Assembly: GCF_002242685.1 (NCBI RefSeq)
Contig: NZ_NBIM01000007.1
Coordinates: 62,001 to 126,000 of the forward strand
Source: Oceanimonas doudoroffii
GTDB taxonomy: Bacteria > Pseudomonadota > Gammaproteobacteria > Enterobacterales > Aeromonadaceae
Direction: 5' to 3'
DNA: 64,000 bases
Shown here: positions 17,704 to 26,344 of the stretch, piece by piece
Position numbering within the stretch: the first letter of the stretch is position 1
Layout: each line of letters begins with the position of its first letter
The notes under the pieces: model-generated
Told to the model about the DNA's origin: nothing
The model's database searches: none
What the model saw: only the letters and a program-made list of their open reading frames with translations
Translations under genes and position numbers: made by a program

Positions 17704-18606
17704 ATGCTGCCGGAACGGCGCGGCGATCTGCTTATACTCACCGCCACCCTGCTGGCCTCGGCGGGCTGGCTGTTTTCCAAGGAGGCGATCTCCGCCCTGC
17801 CCCCGGCGGGCTTCGTGGGCTGGCGCTTTGTACTGGCGGCACTGATCCTGCTGCCCTTCTGTTATCGTCAGCTGCGGGCCACCTCGTTCGCCAACCTGCT
17901 CAAAACCGCCGGCATCGGTCTGGTGATGACCCTGAATCTGATTTTCTGGATTCAGGCGGTAATGCACAGCGATGGCATTGGCGAAGGCGCCTTTATCATG
18001 AGCCTGGCCATGCTGATGGTACCGCCGCTGGCCTGGTTGTTATTTCGCGAGCGACCCGGCCGTCAGTTCTGGCTGGCGCTGCCCATTGCCGTAACCGGAC
18101 TGTTTTTGCTGACCTCGGGCAACGGCCTTTCCCTCTCCCTCGGTCAGCTGCTGTTTCTGCTGGCCTCGGTGTCACTGGCGCTGTATTTCAGCCTGAACAG
18201 CCGTTTTGCCCGACGGGTGGATCCCATGGCGCTTACCTTTGTGCAGCTGGCGGTCACCGGCATTATGCATCTGGGCTATTCCGCCCTGTTTGAACGCTGG
18301 CCCGAGCAGGTGGCACCCGATATCTGGGGCTGGTTTGCCGCCAGCGTTTTACTGGCCACCTCGCTGCGCTTTTTCTGCCAGAGCGCCGGGCAAAAATTCA
18401 GTAACGTCGCCAACGCCGCCCTGATCATGATGCTGGAGCCGATATGGACGGTGCTGATCAGCGTGTTCTGGTATCACGAGCCGATGCCGGTCCAGAAGAT
18501 CATGGGGTGTGTGCTAATTTTGCTGGCGCTGCTCAGCTTTCGCAGCCGGGCGCTGTATGAGTGGTATCGCAATCGCCGGGCCATGAAGGTGAGACGTGAG
18601 ACGTGA
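17704..18606 (+). CDS. EamA/DMT-family transporter
   Basis: A 300-residue membrane protein with ten hydrophobic segments in two EamA repeats. Repeat 1 begins MLPERRGDLLILTATLLASA and repeat 2 begins near residue 145 (LSLSLGQLLFLLASVSLALYF). The ending VLISVFWYHEPMPVQKIMGCVLI is typical of the drug/metabolite transporters. The ATG at 17704 has AAGGGG upstream; the 22 extra codons of the longer frame are unlikely. It is transcribed opposite to its neighbours. The substrate is unknown. Confidence 0.85.
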   Translation: MLPERRGDLLILTATLLASAGWLFSKEAISALPPAGFVGWRFVLAALILLPFCYRQLRATSFANLLKTAGIGLVMTLNLIFWIQAVMHSDGIGEGAFIMSLAMLMVPPLAWLLFRERPGRQFWLALPIAVTGLFLLTSGNGLSLSLGQLLFLLASVSLALYFSLNSRFARRVDPMALTFVQLAVTGIMHLGYSALFERWPEQVAPDIWGWFAASVLLATSLRFFCQSAGQKFSNVANAALIMMLEPIWTVLISVFWYHEPMPVQKIMGCVLILLALLSFRSRALYEWYRNRRAMKVRRET

Positions 18607-18612
18607 GACGTG

Positions 18613-18697
18613 TAGTCGGTTGGCAATCAGCGAAACGAATTCCAACACAAAGGCGCCAGTGAAAGGTCGGGATTCGCTGCGCTCATCCCAACCTACG
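18613..18697. repeat. Full copy of the 85-bp palindromic repeat
   Basis: The left arm (GTTGGCAATCAGC to GAATTCCAACA) and right arm (GGATTCGCTGCGCTCATC to CAACCTACG) are near reverse complements around a GGCGCC centre. It sits between the convergent EamA and HopJ-family genes. A short tandem GTGAGAC(G) stands just before it. Confidence 0.75.
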
Positions 18698-18729
18698 CCA
18701 GAACGTGCTTTCGGCTCCCCGGTGGGGGA

Positions 18730-19074
18730 TTACTTCGCGGTCAGTGCATCACCCTGAAACTCGATGCCCATCCAGCCGGTTTTCATAAAGTTGCGAATGT
18801 TCTGGTGATCGTCGCCGTCCGGGTTGCCCAGCACGTCGTCACGGTAGAAGGCGCCAAAGCAGGCCAGGGTTTCCTGCTCGTCAAAGCCCTGCAACCGGGC
18901 AAAGGCAAACAGCTTGCAGGAGCCGTTGTTCTGGCCGGCGTCATTACGCTGTTCGCCATTGGTAAAGGCCACCGGATGGAACTCGTAAAGGCCGTCAATC
19001 AGCGCCATCACCTCGGCGAATTCAATGGTTTCCGGCGCGTCGGCCAGCTTGCTCTGCAATTCCTGAATATTCAT
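18730..19074 (-). CDS. HopJ-family protein
   Basis: A 114-residue protein whose pattern matches the HopJ family, named after a Pseudomonas type III effector but common in non-pathogens. Conserved blocks are IDGLYEFHPVAFTNGEQRND, GQNNGSCKLFAFARLQG, ETLACFGAFYRDDVL and HQNIRNFMKTGWMGIEFQG. No secretion system is nearby, so a housekeeping role is more likely than an effector one. It follows the carboxylesterase by 15 bases and is the last gene of a three-gene operon with HutD. Confidence 0.85.
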   Translation of the reverse strand: MNIQELQSKLADAPETIEFAEVMALIDGLYEFHPVAFTNGEQRNDAGQNNGSCKLFAFARLQGFDEQETLACFGAFYRDDVLGNPDGDDHQNIRNFMKTGWMGIEFQGDALTAK

Positions 19075-19089
19075 GAAGGTTCCTTTTGC

Positions 19090-19749
19090 TTATTTGAGTG
19101 CCAGGCAGCGGCACAGAAAACGGGAAATATCGGCAATCTCCTCGGCACACACGGCGTGCGGCATGGGATAACTGTGATATTCGGGCACATGGCCGAGGGC
19201 TTCCAGGGCACGGCAGGCACGCAGCCCCAGCTGCTCGCTCACCACCGGATCCTGCGTGCCGTGCAGCACCTGAATGGGCAGCGCACGGTTGGCCTCGCTC
19301 GGTACTATGCTGTCGGCGGTGGCGAAATAGGTCGACATGGCAATCAGCCCGCCCAGGGGCTGGTCATAGCCCAATGCCGCCTCATAGGCCACGGCGCCCC
19401 CCTGAGAAAAGCCCGCCAGCACGATACGCCGGCTGTCGATGCCGGCGGCCAACTGCTGTTCAATCAGCTCCACCACCGCCGCCGCCGAGGCGCGCAACTG
19501 GGTTTCATCCACCTTGCGGTCGATATCCATGGCCAGAATGTCATACCAGGCGGGCATGGCCATGCCGCCGTTAATGGTCACCGGCATGGCCGGCGCATGG
19601 GGAAACACAAAGCGCACCGCCGCAGTAGCAGGCAACCCCAGCTCGGGCACGATGGGGGCAAAATCATGGCCGTCGGCGCCCAGGCCGTGCAGCCAAATCA
19701 CGCAGGCATCGGGGTTGGCGGCGGTGTCGTGACACAGATACTCAAGCAT
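19090..19749 (-). CDS. Carboxylesterase/phospholipase-family alpha/beta hydrolase
   Basis: A 219-residue cytoplasmic hydrolase of the phospholipase/carboxylesterase family. It has the early VIWLHGLGADGHDF segment, the oxyanion-loop region VRFVFPHAPAMPVTINGG, the nucleophile elbow LAGFSQGGA, the catalytic aspartate in HGTQDPVV and the terminal histidine in PMPHAVCAEE. The ATG at 19747-19749 has GGAGAG upstream and overlaps the end of hutD by 8 bases, suggesting coupling. It probably cleaves short-chain carboxylic esters; the natural substrate is unknown. Confidence 0.9.
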   Translation of the reverse strand: MLEYLCHDTAANPDACVIWLHGLGADGHDFAPIVPELGLPATAAVRFVFPHAPAMPVTINGGMAMPAWYDILAMDIDRKVDETQLRASAAAVVELIEQQLAAGIDSRRIVLAGFSQGGAVAYEAALGYDQPLGGLIAMSTYFATADSIVPSEANRALPIQVLHGTQDPVVSEQLGLRACRALEALGHVPEYHSYPMPHAVCAEEIADISRFLCRCLALK

Positions 19750-20311
19750 GGCGGCTCTCCGAAAGTGAATGGGCGTCCAGCGAATGGGGATACAGCTCAA
19801 TTTCAATCAGCGGCCAAGAGGCATCGGCAGGTGCCAGGGTCAGGGCCTCGCCCGGTTCCAGCAGCCACAACCTGGGTGCGTCGCCGTGCTCATAGCACAG
19901 CCGGGCCTGCGCCCCTTCGCTGATAAAGCCCTCGCCGGCCCGGCGCCGGTGCACTCGCAGGCTGGCCCTGCCCCAGTCGCGGCGGACCATCAGGTTGAAG
20001 TCGAGGCATTCCCCGCCCAGCAGCCGGCAGTGCACCGCTTGCTCACCGGCAAAGTGCAGTGGCGCAAAGGGGGTGTCCAGACGGTGCGGCTCACCGGCCA
20101 GATCGAGTGCAAAGCCGTCGCCGCTCAGCAGCATCAGTACCCGGTCCACCCCGGGAAAATACGAAAAGGGCCCGCTTTGCCCTACCCGGGCCATGGACAG
20201 GCGCAGATCAAACTCGCCCTCGGCGGGCAACCGGAACAGCTCACGGGTGGTGCCGCCGCCGTTTTTCCAGGGCATGTCGGTAAAATCGGCACTGGTCAGC
20301 AACTTGCTCAT
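19742..20311 (-). CDS. hutD: HutD-family protein
   Basis: A 189-residue cupin-like protein of the HutD/Ves family. The N-terminal motif TDMPWKNGGGTTRELFR is diagnostic, followed by RLSMARVGQSGPFSYFPGVDRVLMLLSG. HutD is linked to histidine utilisation in other bacteria, but no other hut gene is present here. The ATG at 20309-20311 has GGGAG at 7 bases and lies just after the ribB terminator. The longer frame runs back through that terminator and is rejected. Confidence 0.85.
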   Translation of the reverse strand: MSKLLTSADFTDMPWKNGGGTTRELFRLPAEGEFDLRLSMARVGQSGPFSYFPGVDRVLMLLSGDGFALDLAGEPHRLDTPFAPLHFAGEQAVHCRLLGGECLDFNLMVRRDWGRASLRVHRRRAGEGFISEGAQARLCYEHGDAPRLWLLEPGEALTLAPADASWPLIEIELYPHSLDAHSLSESRHA

Positions 20312-20325
20312 TGAAAGGCTCCCAC

Positions 20326-20356
20326 AAAAAGTCCGGCCGGCATCATGCCGGCCGGA
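20326..20356 (-). terminator. Intrinsic terminator of the nrdR-rib operon
   Basis: A perfect 11-bp GC-rich stem TCCGGCCGGCA/TGCCGGCCGGA with loop TCA is followed on the minus strand by CTTTTT. It lies about 23 bases after the ribB stop and ends the nrdR-ribD-ribE-ribB transcript. Confidence 0.85.
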
Positions 20357-20378
20357 ACGGTGTGCCGTTGGTCCGGCC

Positions 20379-21488
20379 TTATTCGGTGACGTATTCCACC
20401 ACTTCCAGGCCAAAGCCCGACAGCGCGTGGTAGCGCTTGGGGGAGCTCAGCAGGCGCATCTTGCCTACCCCCATGGCGCGCAAAATCTGCGAGCCCACAC
20501 CCACTCGGCGGGACGTGCCCTGGCGCTTGGCCGCCTCCGGGCGCTCGCCCTTGTCGGCGGCTTCAAACATGCGAACTACCGACAACAGATGATCCGGGGT
20601 TTCTTCCTTGCCGAGGATCACCAGCACGCCGCCTTCATCGGCAATGCGCGCCATCGATTTGTCCAGCGGCCAGCTGCGGCTGGCGTGGCGATCGGTCATC
20701 AGCACGTCGCTCAGCATGTCGTGAATATGCACTCGCACCAGCGCCGGCTGGTCTGCCTTGATCTCGCCCTTGCGCATCGCAAAGTGCACCTGGTTATCGA
20801 TGGTGTCGCGGAAGGTCACCAGCTCAAACTCGCCGTGCTCGGTGGGCAGCTTGCAGCGGGCCACCTGCTCGATGGTGGTTTCGTTCTCGTTGCGGTACTC
20901 GATGAGATCGGCAATGGTGCCCAGCTTGATGCCGTGCTCCTCGGCAAACTTCTCCAGGTCCGGGCGGCGCGCCATGGTGCCGTCTTCGTTGAGAATTTCC
21001 ACGATCACCGCCGCCGGCTCCACCCCCGCCAGCCGGGCCAGATCGCAGCCCGCCTCGGTGTGGCCGGCGCGGGTCAGCACACCGCCGTTCTGGGCCTTGA
21101 GCGGAAAGATATGGCCGGGCTGTACCAGGTCGGCGGGCTTGGCGTCCTTGGCCACGGCGGCCTGCACGGTGCGGGCCCGGTCGGCGGCGGAGATACCGGT
21201 GGTCACCCCTTCGGCGGCCTCAATAGAGACGGTAAAGGCGGTAGAGAACTGCTCGGTGTTGCGGCTCACCATCTGGGGAATGTCGAGCTGGCGGCAGCGG
21301 GCCTCGGTCAGGGTCAGGCAGATCAGGCCCCGGCCGTATTTGGCCATAAAGTTGATGTCTTCCGGACGCACGTGTTCGGCGGCCATGATCAGATCGCCTT
21401 CGTTTTCCCGGTCTTCGTCATCCATCAGAATGACCATTTTGCCCTGACGAATGTCGTCGATGATTTCCTGGGTACTGCTTAAGGCCAT
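20379..21488 (-). CDS. ribB: 3,4-dihydroxy-2-butanone-4-phosphate synthase with degenerate cyclohydrolase domain (RibBX type)
   Basis: A 369-residue two-domain protein. Residues 1-200 are the RibB domain, which converts ribulose 5-phosphate to dihydroxybutanone phosphate: [40 protein letters not shown] and [16 protein letters not shown] hold the acidic and metal-binding residues. The second half has the GTP cyclohydrolase II fold by position but lacks its zinc cysteines: where RibA has a GSxRCDCGxQL stretch, this protein reads [17 protein letters not shown]. So it fits the RibBX arrangement known in gammaproteobacteria and should not make the pyrimidine precursor. It follows ribE by about 30 bases. 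Confidence 0.92.
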   Translation of the reverse strand: MALSSTQEIIDDIRQGKMVILMDDEDRENEGDLIMAAEHVRPEDINFMAKYGRGLICLTLTEARCRQLDIPQMVSRNTEQFSTAFTVSIEAAEGVTTGISAADRARTVQAAVAKDAKPADLVQPGHIFPLKAQNGGVLTRAGHTEAGCDLARLAGVEPAAVIVEILNEDGTMARRPDLEKFAEEHGIKLGTIADLIEYRNENETTIEQVARCKLPTEHGEFELVTFRDTIDNQVHFAMRKGEIKADQPALVRVHIHDMLSDVLMTDRHASRSWPLDKSMARIADEGGVLVILGKEETPDHLLSVVRMFEAADKGERPEAAKRQGTSRRVGVGSQILRAMGVGKMRLLSSPKRYHALSGFGLEVVEYVTE

Positions 21489-21518
21489 GATGTTCCCCTT
21501 GGTTGATTCGGTTAGCCG

Positions 21519-22172
21519 CTATTTCACAAAACCGCTGGCGGCCAGGGTCGCCAGAGTAAGTCCGCTCGACGCCTGAGTCTGGCCACCGGCCAGCAGGCGT
21601 TCCAGGTAGCGGGCGATAATGTCTACCTCCAGGTTGACGCTGCGGCCAACCTGCCAGTCGTTCAGTGTGGTGTTATTTAATGTATGGGGCACCAGCGTCA
21701 ATTTAAAGGCCGCGCCCGATACCGCGTTCACGGTCAGGCTGATGCCGTCCACGGTAATGGAGCCCTTTTCGGCAATATAGCGGGAAAGTTCGGCCGGGGC
21801 GTCGACCCACAGCTCAATGGCAAAGCCCACCTTGCTCTTTTTGCTGATGCGGCCCACGCCGTCCACATGGCCGGACACCAGGTGACCGCCGAGGCGGGTG
21901 GTGGGCAGCAGCGCCTTTTCCAGGTTTACCGCCTGGCCCGACTGGTAGTCGGCAAAGCCGGTGCGATTAAGGGTTTCAATCGACACGTCGGCGCAGTAGT
22001 AATCCTTGCCCAGTTCGGTCACGGTGAGGCAGACGCCGTTGGTGGCGATGGAGTCGCCCAGGGCGACGTCGGAGAGATCCAGCGCCGGGCAATGAATGCG
22101 GATCACCGAGGAGGCGCCCTTTCGCTCGATGGCGGCCAGGGTGCCGGTGGCTTCAACAATACCGGTAAACAT
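21519..22172 (-). CDS. ribE: Riboflavin synthase, alpha subunit
   Basis: A 217-residue enzyme that dismutates two lumazine molecules to riboflavin. It has two similar lumazine-binding barrels: the first opens MFTGIVEATGTLAAIERKG and contains GDSIATNGVCLTVTEL; the second holds GHLVSGHVDGVGRI and GSITVDGISLTVNAVSG. A C-terminal helix ends the protein. Its ATG overlaps the ribD stop codon by one base (TGATG), so coupling is likely. Confidence 0.95.
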   Translation of the reverse strand: MFTGIVEATGTLAAIERKGASSVIRIHCPALDLSDVALGDSIATNGVCLTVTELGKDYYCADVSIETLNRTGFADYQSGQAVNLEKALLPTTRLGGHLVSGHVDGVGRISKKSKVGFAIELWVDAPAELSRYIAEKGSITVDGISLTVNAVSGAAFKLTLVPHTLNNTTLNDWQVGRSVNLEVDIIARYLERLLAGGQTQASSGLTLATLAASGFVK

Positions 22173-23287
22173 CAGTCGGTTACCCTTGCAGTCAGTTTGA
22201 GATCACCACCCACCAGGCGGCAATCCTGCCAGGCCAGCCGGGGCGGCTGGCTCATGGCGGTAAATTCGGGCAGCGCCAGCAGGCCCCGGGCCGGGTTGCC
22301 CATCAGCATGGGCGCCTGATACAGAATCAGTTCATTCACCAGGCCGGCACCAAACAGGGCACCGCCAAGGGTCGCCCCCGCCTCGACCCAGAGGTAATTC
22401 AGCTGACGCCGGCCCAATTCTTCCAGCAACAACTCCAGGTCCAGCTTGCCATCGGCGGCCAGGGGCAGCACGCATTCTTCCACCTCGTCGCCAAAGCCAC
22501 CGGTCACCTCGCCGCGTAGCAGCAGCACCGGGCCGGGCTGCGCAAACAGCCGCAGCCCGGCATGCAGCCGGTTTTGCGTGTCGATTACGATGCGCAACGG
22601 CTGGCGCAGCTCGGCTTCGGCATAGTCCTGGCGCAGCGACGCCGGCAACTCTTGCCAGCGCACGTTGAGGGCGGCGTTGTCCATCAGCACGGTATCGGCG
22701 CCGGAAAGAATGGCGCAGCTTTGCGCCCGGTGGCGCTGCACATCACGCCGGGCCGCCGGGCCGGTAATCCACTGGCTTTCGCCGTTGGCGAGCGCGGTGC
22801 GGCCATCCAGGCTGGCGGCCAGCTTCAGGGTCACAAAGGGACGGCCGGTGCGCATGCGGTGCAAAAAGCCCACATTCACCGCCTCGGCCTCATCGGTCAT
22901 CAGGCCGGCCTCGGCCCGAATGCCCGCGTCCTGCAGCATGGCCAGGCCGCGACCGGCAACCTGGGGGTTGGGATCCACCATGGCGGCCACCACTCTGGAC
23001 ACGCCGGCGTCAATCAGACCCTGGGCACAGGGCGGGGTGCGACCATAATGGGAACAGGGCTCCAGGGTAACGTAGGCGGTGGCGCCCTGAGCGGCCTCAC
23101 CGGCGGCCTGCAGCGCAAAGACTTCGGCATGAGGGCCGCCGGCACGCCGGTGAAAGCCCTCGCCCACCAGTTGACCGTCTTTCACGATCACGCAACCCAC
23201 CGCCGGGTTGGGGCTGGTGGTAAAACGGCCACGGCGGGCCAGCTCAAGCGCCCTGGCCATCCAGCGCGCATCTTGGGTTGTGAACAC
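22172..23287 (-). CDS. ribD: Bifunctional pyrimidine deaminase/reductase
   Basis: A 371-residue enzyme for the second and third steps of the pyrimidine branch of riboflavin synthesis. The deaminase half (1-145) has HAEVFAL and PCSHYGRTPPCAQ, which bind zinc. The reductase half starts near residue 147 (RPFVTLKLAASLDGRTALAN) and ends in LMGNPARGLLALPEFT. It directly abuts nrdR with no spacer, and the nrdR-ribD-ribE-ribB order is the usual one in this group. Confidence 0.95.
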   Translation of the reverse strand: MFTTQDARWMARALELARRGRFTTSPNPAVGCVIVKDGQLVGEGFHRRAGGPHAEVFALQAAGEAAQGATAYVTLEPCSHYGRTPPCAQGLIDAGVSRVVAAMVDPNPQVAGRGLAMLQDAGIRAEAGLMTDEAEAVNVGFLHRMRTGRPFVTLKLAASLDGRTALANGESQWITGPAARRDVQRHRAQSCAILSGADTVLMDNAALNVRWQELPASLRQDYAEAELRQPLRIVIDTQNRLHAGLRLFAQPGPVLLLRGEVTGGFGDEVEECVLPLAADGKLDLELLLEELGRRQLNYLWVEAGATLGGALFGAGLVNELILYQAPMLMGNPARGLLALPEFTAMSQPPRLAWQDCRLVGGDLKLTARVTD

Positions 23288-23737
23288 TTATTGCTCCAGG
23301 CGGGCTATCTCTTCGCCAAACTGGCGCAGATCCTCAAAACAACGGTACACCGAGGCAAAGCGAATATAGGCGACCTTGTCGAGCTGCTTGAGCTCGTCCA
23401 TCACCAGGTTGCCCACCAGCTCGGATTTGACTTCCCGCTCGCCGGTGGCCCGCAGCCGCGACTTGATGCGGCTGATGGACTGCTCGATGGCCTCGGTGCT
23501 GACCGGACGCTTTTCCAGCGCCCGCTGCATGCCGGCTTCCAGCTTGTCTTCGTTAAAGGGCTCGCGAATGCCGCTGGTTTTGATGATGCGCGGCATCACC
23601 AGCTCGGCGGTTTCAAAGGTGGTGAAACGCTCCCGGCAGGCATTGCACTCACGCCGCCGGCGCACCTGCAGGCCATCGCCCACCAGACGGGAGTCGATTA
23701 CCTTGGTTTCGGTTGCGTTGCAAAAGGGGCAGTGCAT
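23288..23737 (-). CDS. nrdR: Transcriptional repressor NrdR
   Basis: A 149-residue nucleotide-sensing repressor of ribonucleotide reductase genes. The N-terminal zinc ribbon uses C3, C6, C31 and C34 ([15 protein letters not shown]). An ATP-cone domain follows from about residue 49 ([21 protein letters not shown]) to about residue 139. It is the first gene of the rib operon. Confidence 0.95.
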   Translation of the reverse strand: MHCPFCNATETKVIDSRLVGDGLQVRRRRECNACRERFTTFETAELVMPRIIKTSGIREPFNEDKLEAGMQRALEKRPVSTEAIEQSISRIKSRLRATGEREVKSELVGNLVMDELKQLDKVAYIRFASVYRCFEDLRQFGEEIARLEQ

Positions 23738-23807
23738 GGTGCCTCCGCGGGGCCTGTTAATCGGCTGTTAGTGTAAAGAAGCGGGCTGTGGAATGAAAGC
23801 AAGAGAA

Positions 23808-23836
23808 AATAAAAACGGGGTCCGAAGACCCCGTTT
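23808..23836 (-). terminator. Intrinsic terminator of glyA
   Basis: A 10-bp stem AAACGGGGTC/GACCCCGTTT with loop CGAA is followed on the minus strand by TT and then ATTTT. It lies 22 bases beyond the glyA stop codon. Confidence 0.88.
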
Positions 23837-23858
23837 CTGATGCCGTTACCGGTGCGCC

Positions 23859-25112
23859 TTACGCGTAAACCGGGTGGCGACGGCAGATGTCCAGCACCTG
23901 CTCTTTCACGCTGGCGATGGTGGCGTCGTCGTTGATGTTGCTCAGCACATCACAGATCCAGCCGGCCAGCTGGCGCACTTCGGCTTCCTTGAAACCACGA
24001 CGGGTAACCGCCGGAGTACCAATACGAATACCGGAGGTCACGAACGGAGAACGCGGATCGTTGGGCACGGCGTTCTTGTTCACGGTGATGAAGGCGCGGC
24101 CCAGGGCGGCGTCGGCTTCTTTACCGGTGATGTCCTTGTCGATCAGATCCAGCAGGAACAGGTGGTTGTGGGTGCCACCGGAAACCACTTTAAAGCCACG
24201 CTTCTGGAACTCGTCGGCCATGGCCTGGGCGTTTTTCACCACCTGAGCCTGGTATTCCTTGAACTCGGGCTCCAGGGCTTCCTTGAAGGCCACGGCCTTG
24301 GCGGCGATCACGTGCATCAGCGGGCCACCCTGACCACCAGGGAAGACGGCGGAGTTCAGCTTCTTCTCCAGCTCTTCGTTGTTGGCGGCAGACAGGATGA
24401 TGCCGCCACGGGGACCGGCCAGGGTCTTGTGGGTGGTGGAGGTCACCACGTGGGCATGGGGCAGCGGGTTGGGGTACACACCGGCGGCGATCAGGCCGGC
24501 CACGTGCGCCATGTCCACCATAAACCAGGCGCCTACCTTGTCGGCGATTTCGCGCATGCGGGCCCAGTCTACGATGCCGGAGAAGGCGGAGAAGCCACCG
24601 ATGATCATCTTCGGCTTGTGCTCAACGGCCAGACGCTCCATTTCTTCGTAGTCGATCACGCCCTGCTCGTTGATGCCGTAAGGCACGATGTTGTACAGAC
24701 GGCCGGAGAAGTTGGCGGGAGAGCCGTGAGTCAGGTGACCACCGTGGGCCAGGTTCATGCCCATGACGGTGTCGCCGGGCTTGACCAGGGCCAGGAAGAC
24801 GGCGGAGTTGGCCTGGGAGCCGGAGTGCGGCTGCACGTTGGCCCAGGTGGCGCCGAACAGCTGCTTGACACGATCGATAGCCAGGTCTTCCACCACGTCA
24901 ACATATTCACAGCCGCCGTAGAAGCGCTTGGCCGGATAGCCTTCGGCGTACTTGTTGGTCAGCTGGGAACCCTGAGCCTGCATCACGCGCGGGCTGGTGT
25001 AGTTCTCGGAAGCGATCAGCTCAATGTGCTCTTCCTGACGCACGGTCTCATTGCTGATGGCCTGCCACAGCTGGGGATCATAGTCGGCGATATTCATCTC
25101 ACGCTTTAACAT
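23859..25112 (-). CDS. glyA: Serine hydroxymethyltransferase
   Basis: A 417-residue PLP enzyme that interconverts serine and glycine while loading a one-carbon unit on tetrahydrofolate. Motifs are [48 protein letters not shown], the PLP-lysine segment [15 protein letters not shown] and [17 protein letters not shown]. The ATG at 25110-25112 has AGGAG upstream and matches the usual [12 protein letters not shown] start; the longer frame adds six residues. It is transcribed divergently from the TorD-like gene and has its own terminator. Confidence 0.97.
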   Translation of the reverse strand: MLKREMNIADYDPQLWQAISNETVRQEEHIELIASENYTSPRVMQAQGSQLTNKYAEGYPAKRFYGGCEYVDVVEDLAIDRVKQLFGATWANVQPHSGSQANSAVFLALVKPGDTVMGMNLAHGGHLTHGSPANFSGRLYNIVPYGINEQGVIDYEEMERLAVEHKPKMIIGGFSAFSGIVDWARMREIADKVGAWFMVDMAHVAGLIAAGVYPNPLPHAHVVTSTTHKTLAGPRGGIILSAANNEELEKKLNSAVFPGGQGGPLMHVIAAKAVAFKEALEPEFKEYQAQVVKNAQAMADEFQKRGFKVVSGGTHNHLFLLDLIDKDITGKEADAALGRAFITVNKNAVPNDPRSPFVTSGIRIGTPAVTRRGFKEAEVRQLAGWICDVLSNINDDATIASVKEQVLDICRRHPVYA

Positions 25113-25347
25113 CCGTCTCTCCTGACTCATGGGGGATTGTCACTGAAAGTCAGAGTGTACCCCCAAGCGGCAGTCCGGCCTAGTCCCGCGAGCCGGGTTT
25201 ACACTATTTTTTTACCTTTATGTTGAAAAGTTCACAAAAAGTTGAAGACCCATTAACACACTCCCTGTTCCGCACGGGTAGGAATCCGACCGGCAAACCC
25301 GATAGAATGGGGCTATCCCCAGACCGAACAAGCCGTTGAAGAGGATT

Positions 25348-25968
25348 ATGCAAGCGTTCAGAGTGACTTCCCAGCGCCGGGCCGAACTGTATCACTGGTT
25401 TACCGCCCTTTTTGCCACCCCCCTGAGCGAGGACGATCTCGGTGAATTCGGCGGCTACGACATGCACCGTTTCCTCGACAGTCTGGCCACCCTGGACCCG
25501 CTCACCGAGGCCGCCGAGGCCTTTCGCGGCGAAGCGGAAAAGGCGCTGCAACACACGGCGCCGCACACGCGCCTGAGCGGTCATTATCAAGCGCTGCTCG
25601 AGGCGCCCTCACTGCTCGACACCGCCAGCCTGAACGAGGCCAGCCAGGATGCCCTGCTGCTGATGACGGTGCTGCTCAAGCAGCACGGCACCGAGCTGGC
25701 CGACGACGATCCGCTGCATGTGTGCAATCAGCTGGAGATGATGGGTACCCTGGCGCTGGCCGCCGCCGACAGCACCACCGAGGAGCAACGGTTGCAACTG
25801 CTGGATCAGCAGCGAGAACTGGCCAACAGCCAGCTGATCGGCTGGCTGCCGGTGTTTGTGGAGCTGTGCCGGGAGCGGGATGCGGGCGGCTTTTACGCCG
25901 CCGCCGCCAGCCTGCTGTTGTCGGTGTTTGTGATGGATCTGCACTACCTCAACAACGTAGCGGAATAA
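25348..25968 (+). CDS. TorD-like molybdoenzyme chaperone family protein
   Basis: A 206-residue, probably all-helical protein of the TorD/DmsD chaperone family, which binds twin-arginine leader peptides of molybdoenzymes and guides cofactor loading. Supporting segments are RRAELYHWFTALFATPLSED near the start and LANSQLIGWLPVFVELCRER followed by FYAAAASLLLSVFVMDLHYL near the end. The ATG at 25348 has AGAGGA upstream. No molybdoenzyme is in the window, so its client lies elsewhere. It heads a five-gene operon with a DUF2956 protein and the amidoligase set. Confidence 0.8.
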   Translation: MQAFRVTSQRRAELYHWFTALFATPLSEDDLGEFGGYDMHRFLDSLATLDPLTEAAEAFRGEAEKALQHTAPHTRLSGHYQALLEAPSLLDTASLNEASQDALLLMTVLLKQHGTELADDDPLHVCNQLEMMGTLALAAADSTTEEQRLQLLDQQRELANSQLIGWLPVFVELCRERDAGGFYAAAASLLLSVFVMDLHYLNNVAE

Positions 25969-25976
25969 TCAGGCCC

Positions 25977-26330
25977 ATGCGTTACAGCAAGCACAAAAAG
26001 GCTGAGGCCTCACCCGAAACCCAGGCCGAGGCCGAGCGGGTGGCCAAGGCCACCCAGCGTCCGGGTCAGACCAAGGAACAGACCCGGCTCATCGCCCAGG
26101 GAATTCAGAAGGGCATAGAGGAATACAAAAAGCAGCAAAAGGCCAGGGCCCGCGCCGCCGACAAGGCCCGCCGGCAGCAACAGCGTCAGCAGGGCGCAGA
26201 AGTAAACGAGGAAAATGAGGCCGAACCGGATCTCGCCCCTGCCGGGCGTTCTTCCCCGCTGCCCTGGCTGTTGCTGGGGCTGAGCTGGGTCGGCTTCCTT
26301 CTATACTTGTGGCTCACCCGCCACGGCTGA
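25977..26330 (+). CDS. DUF2956 family protein
   Basis: A 117-residue protein of a family known mainly from gammaproteobacteria. The conserved block ATQRPGQTKEQTRLIAQGIQ (residues 23-42) is followed by a Lys/Arg/Gln-rich, probably coiled-coil stretch. A single C-terminal membrane segment (LPWLLLGLSWVGFLLYLWLT) suggests a tail-anchored inner-membrane protein. Function is unknown. It begins 8 bases after the TorD-like gene and overlaps the longest amidoligase frame, but not its preferred start. Confidence 0.75.
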   Translation: MRYSKHKKAEASPETQAEAERVAKATQRPGQTKEQTRLIAQGIQKGIEEYKKQQKARARAADKARRQQQRQQGAEVNEENEAEPDLAPAGRSSPLPWLLLGLSWVGFLLYLWLTRHG

Positions 26331-26344
26331 AACAGGGAGACACC

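Noticed and set aside
18730..19074. HopJ as a type III secreted effector
   Set aside because: No secretion, chaperone or virulence genes are near, and the family is widespread in free-living bacteria.
21489..21518. FMN riboswitch in front of ribB
   Set aside because: The gap to ribE is about 30 bases, too short, and no RFN-like conserved segments are seen there or upstream of nrdR.
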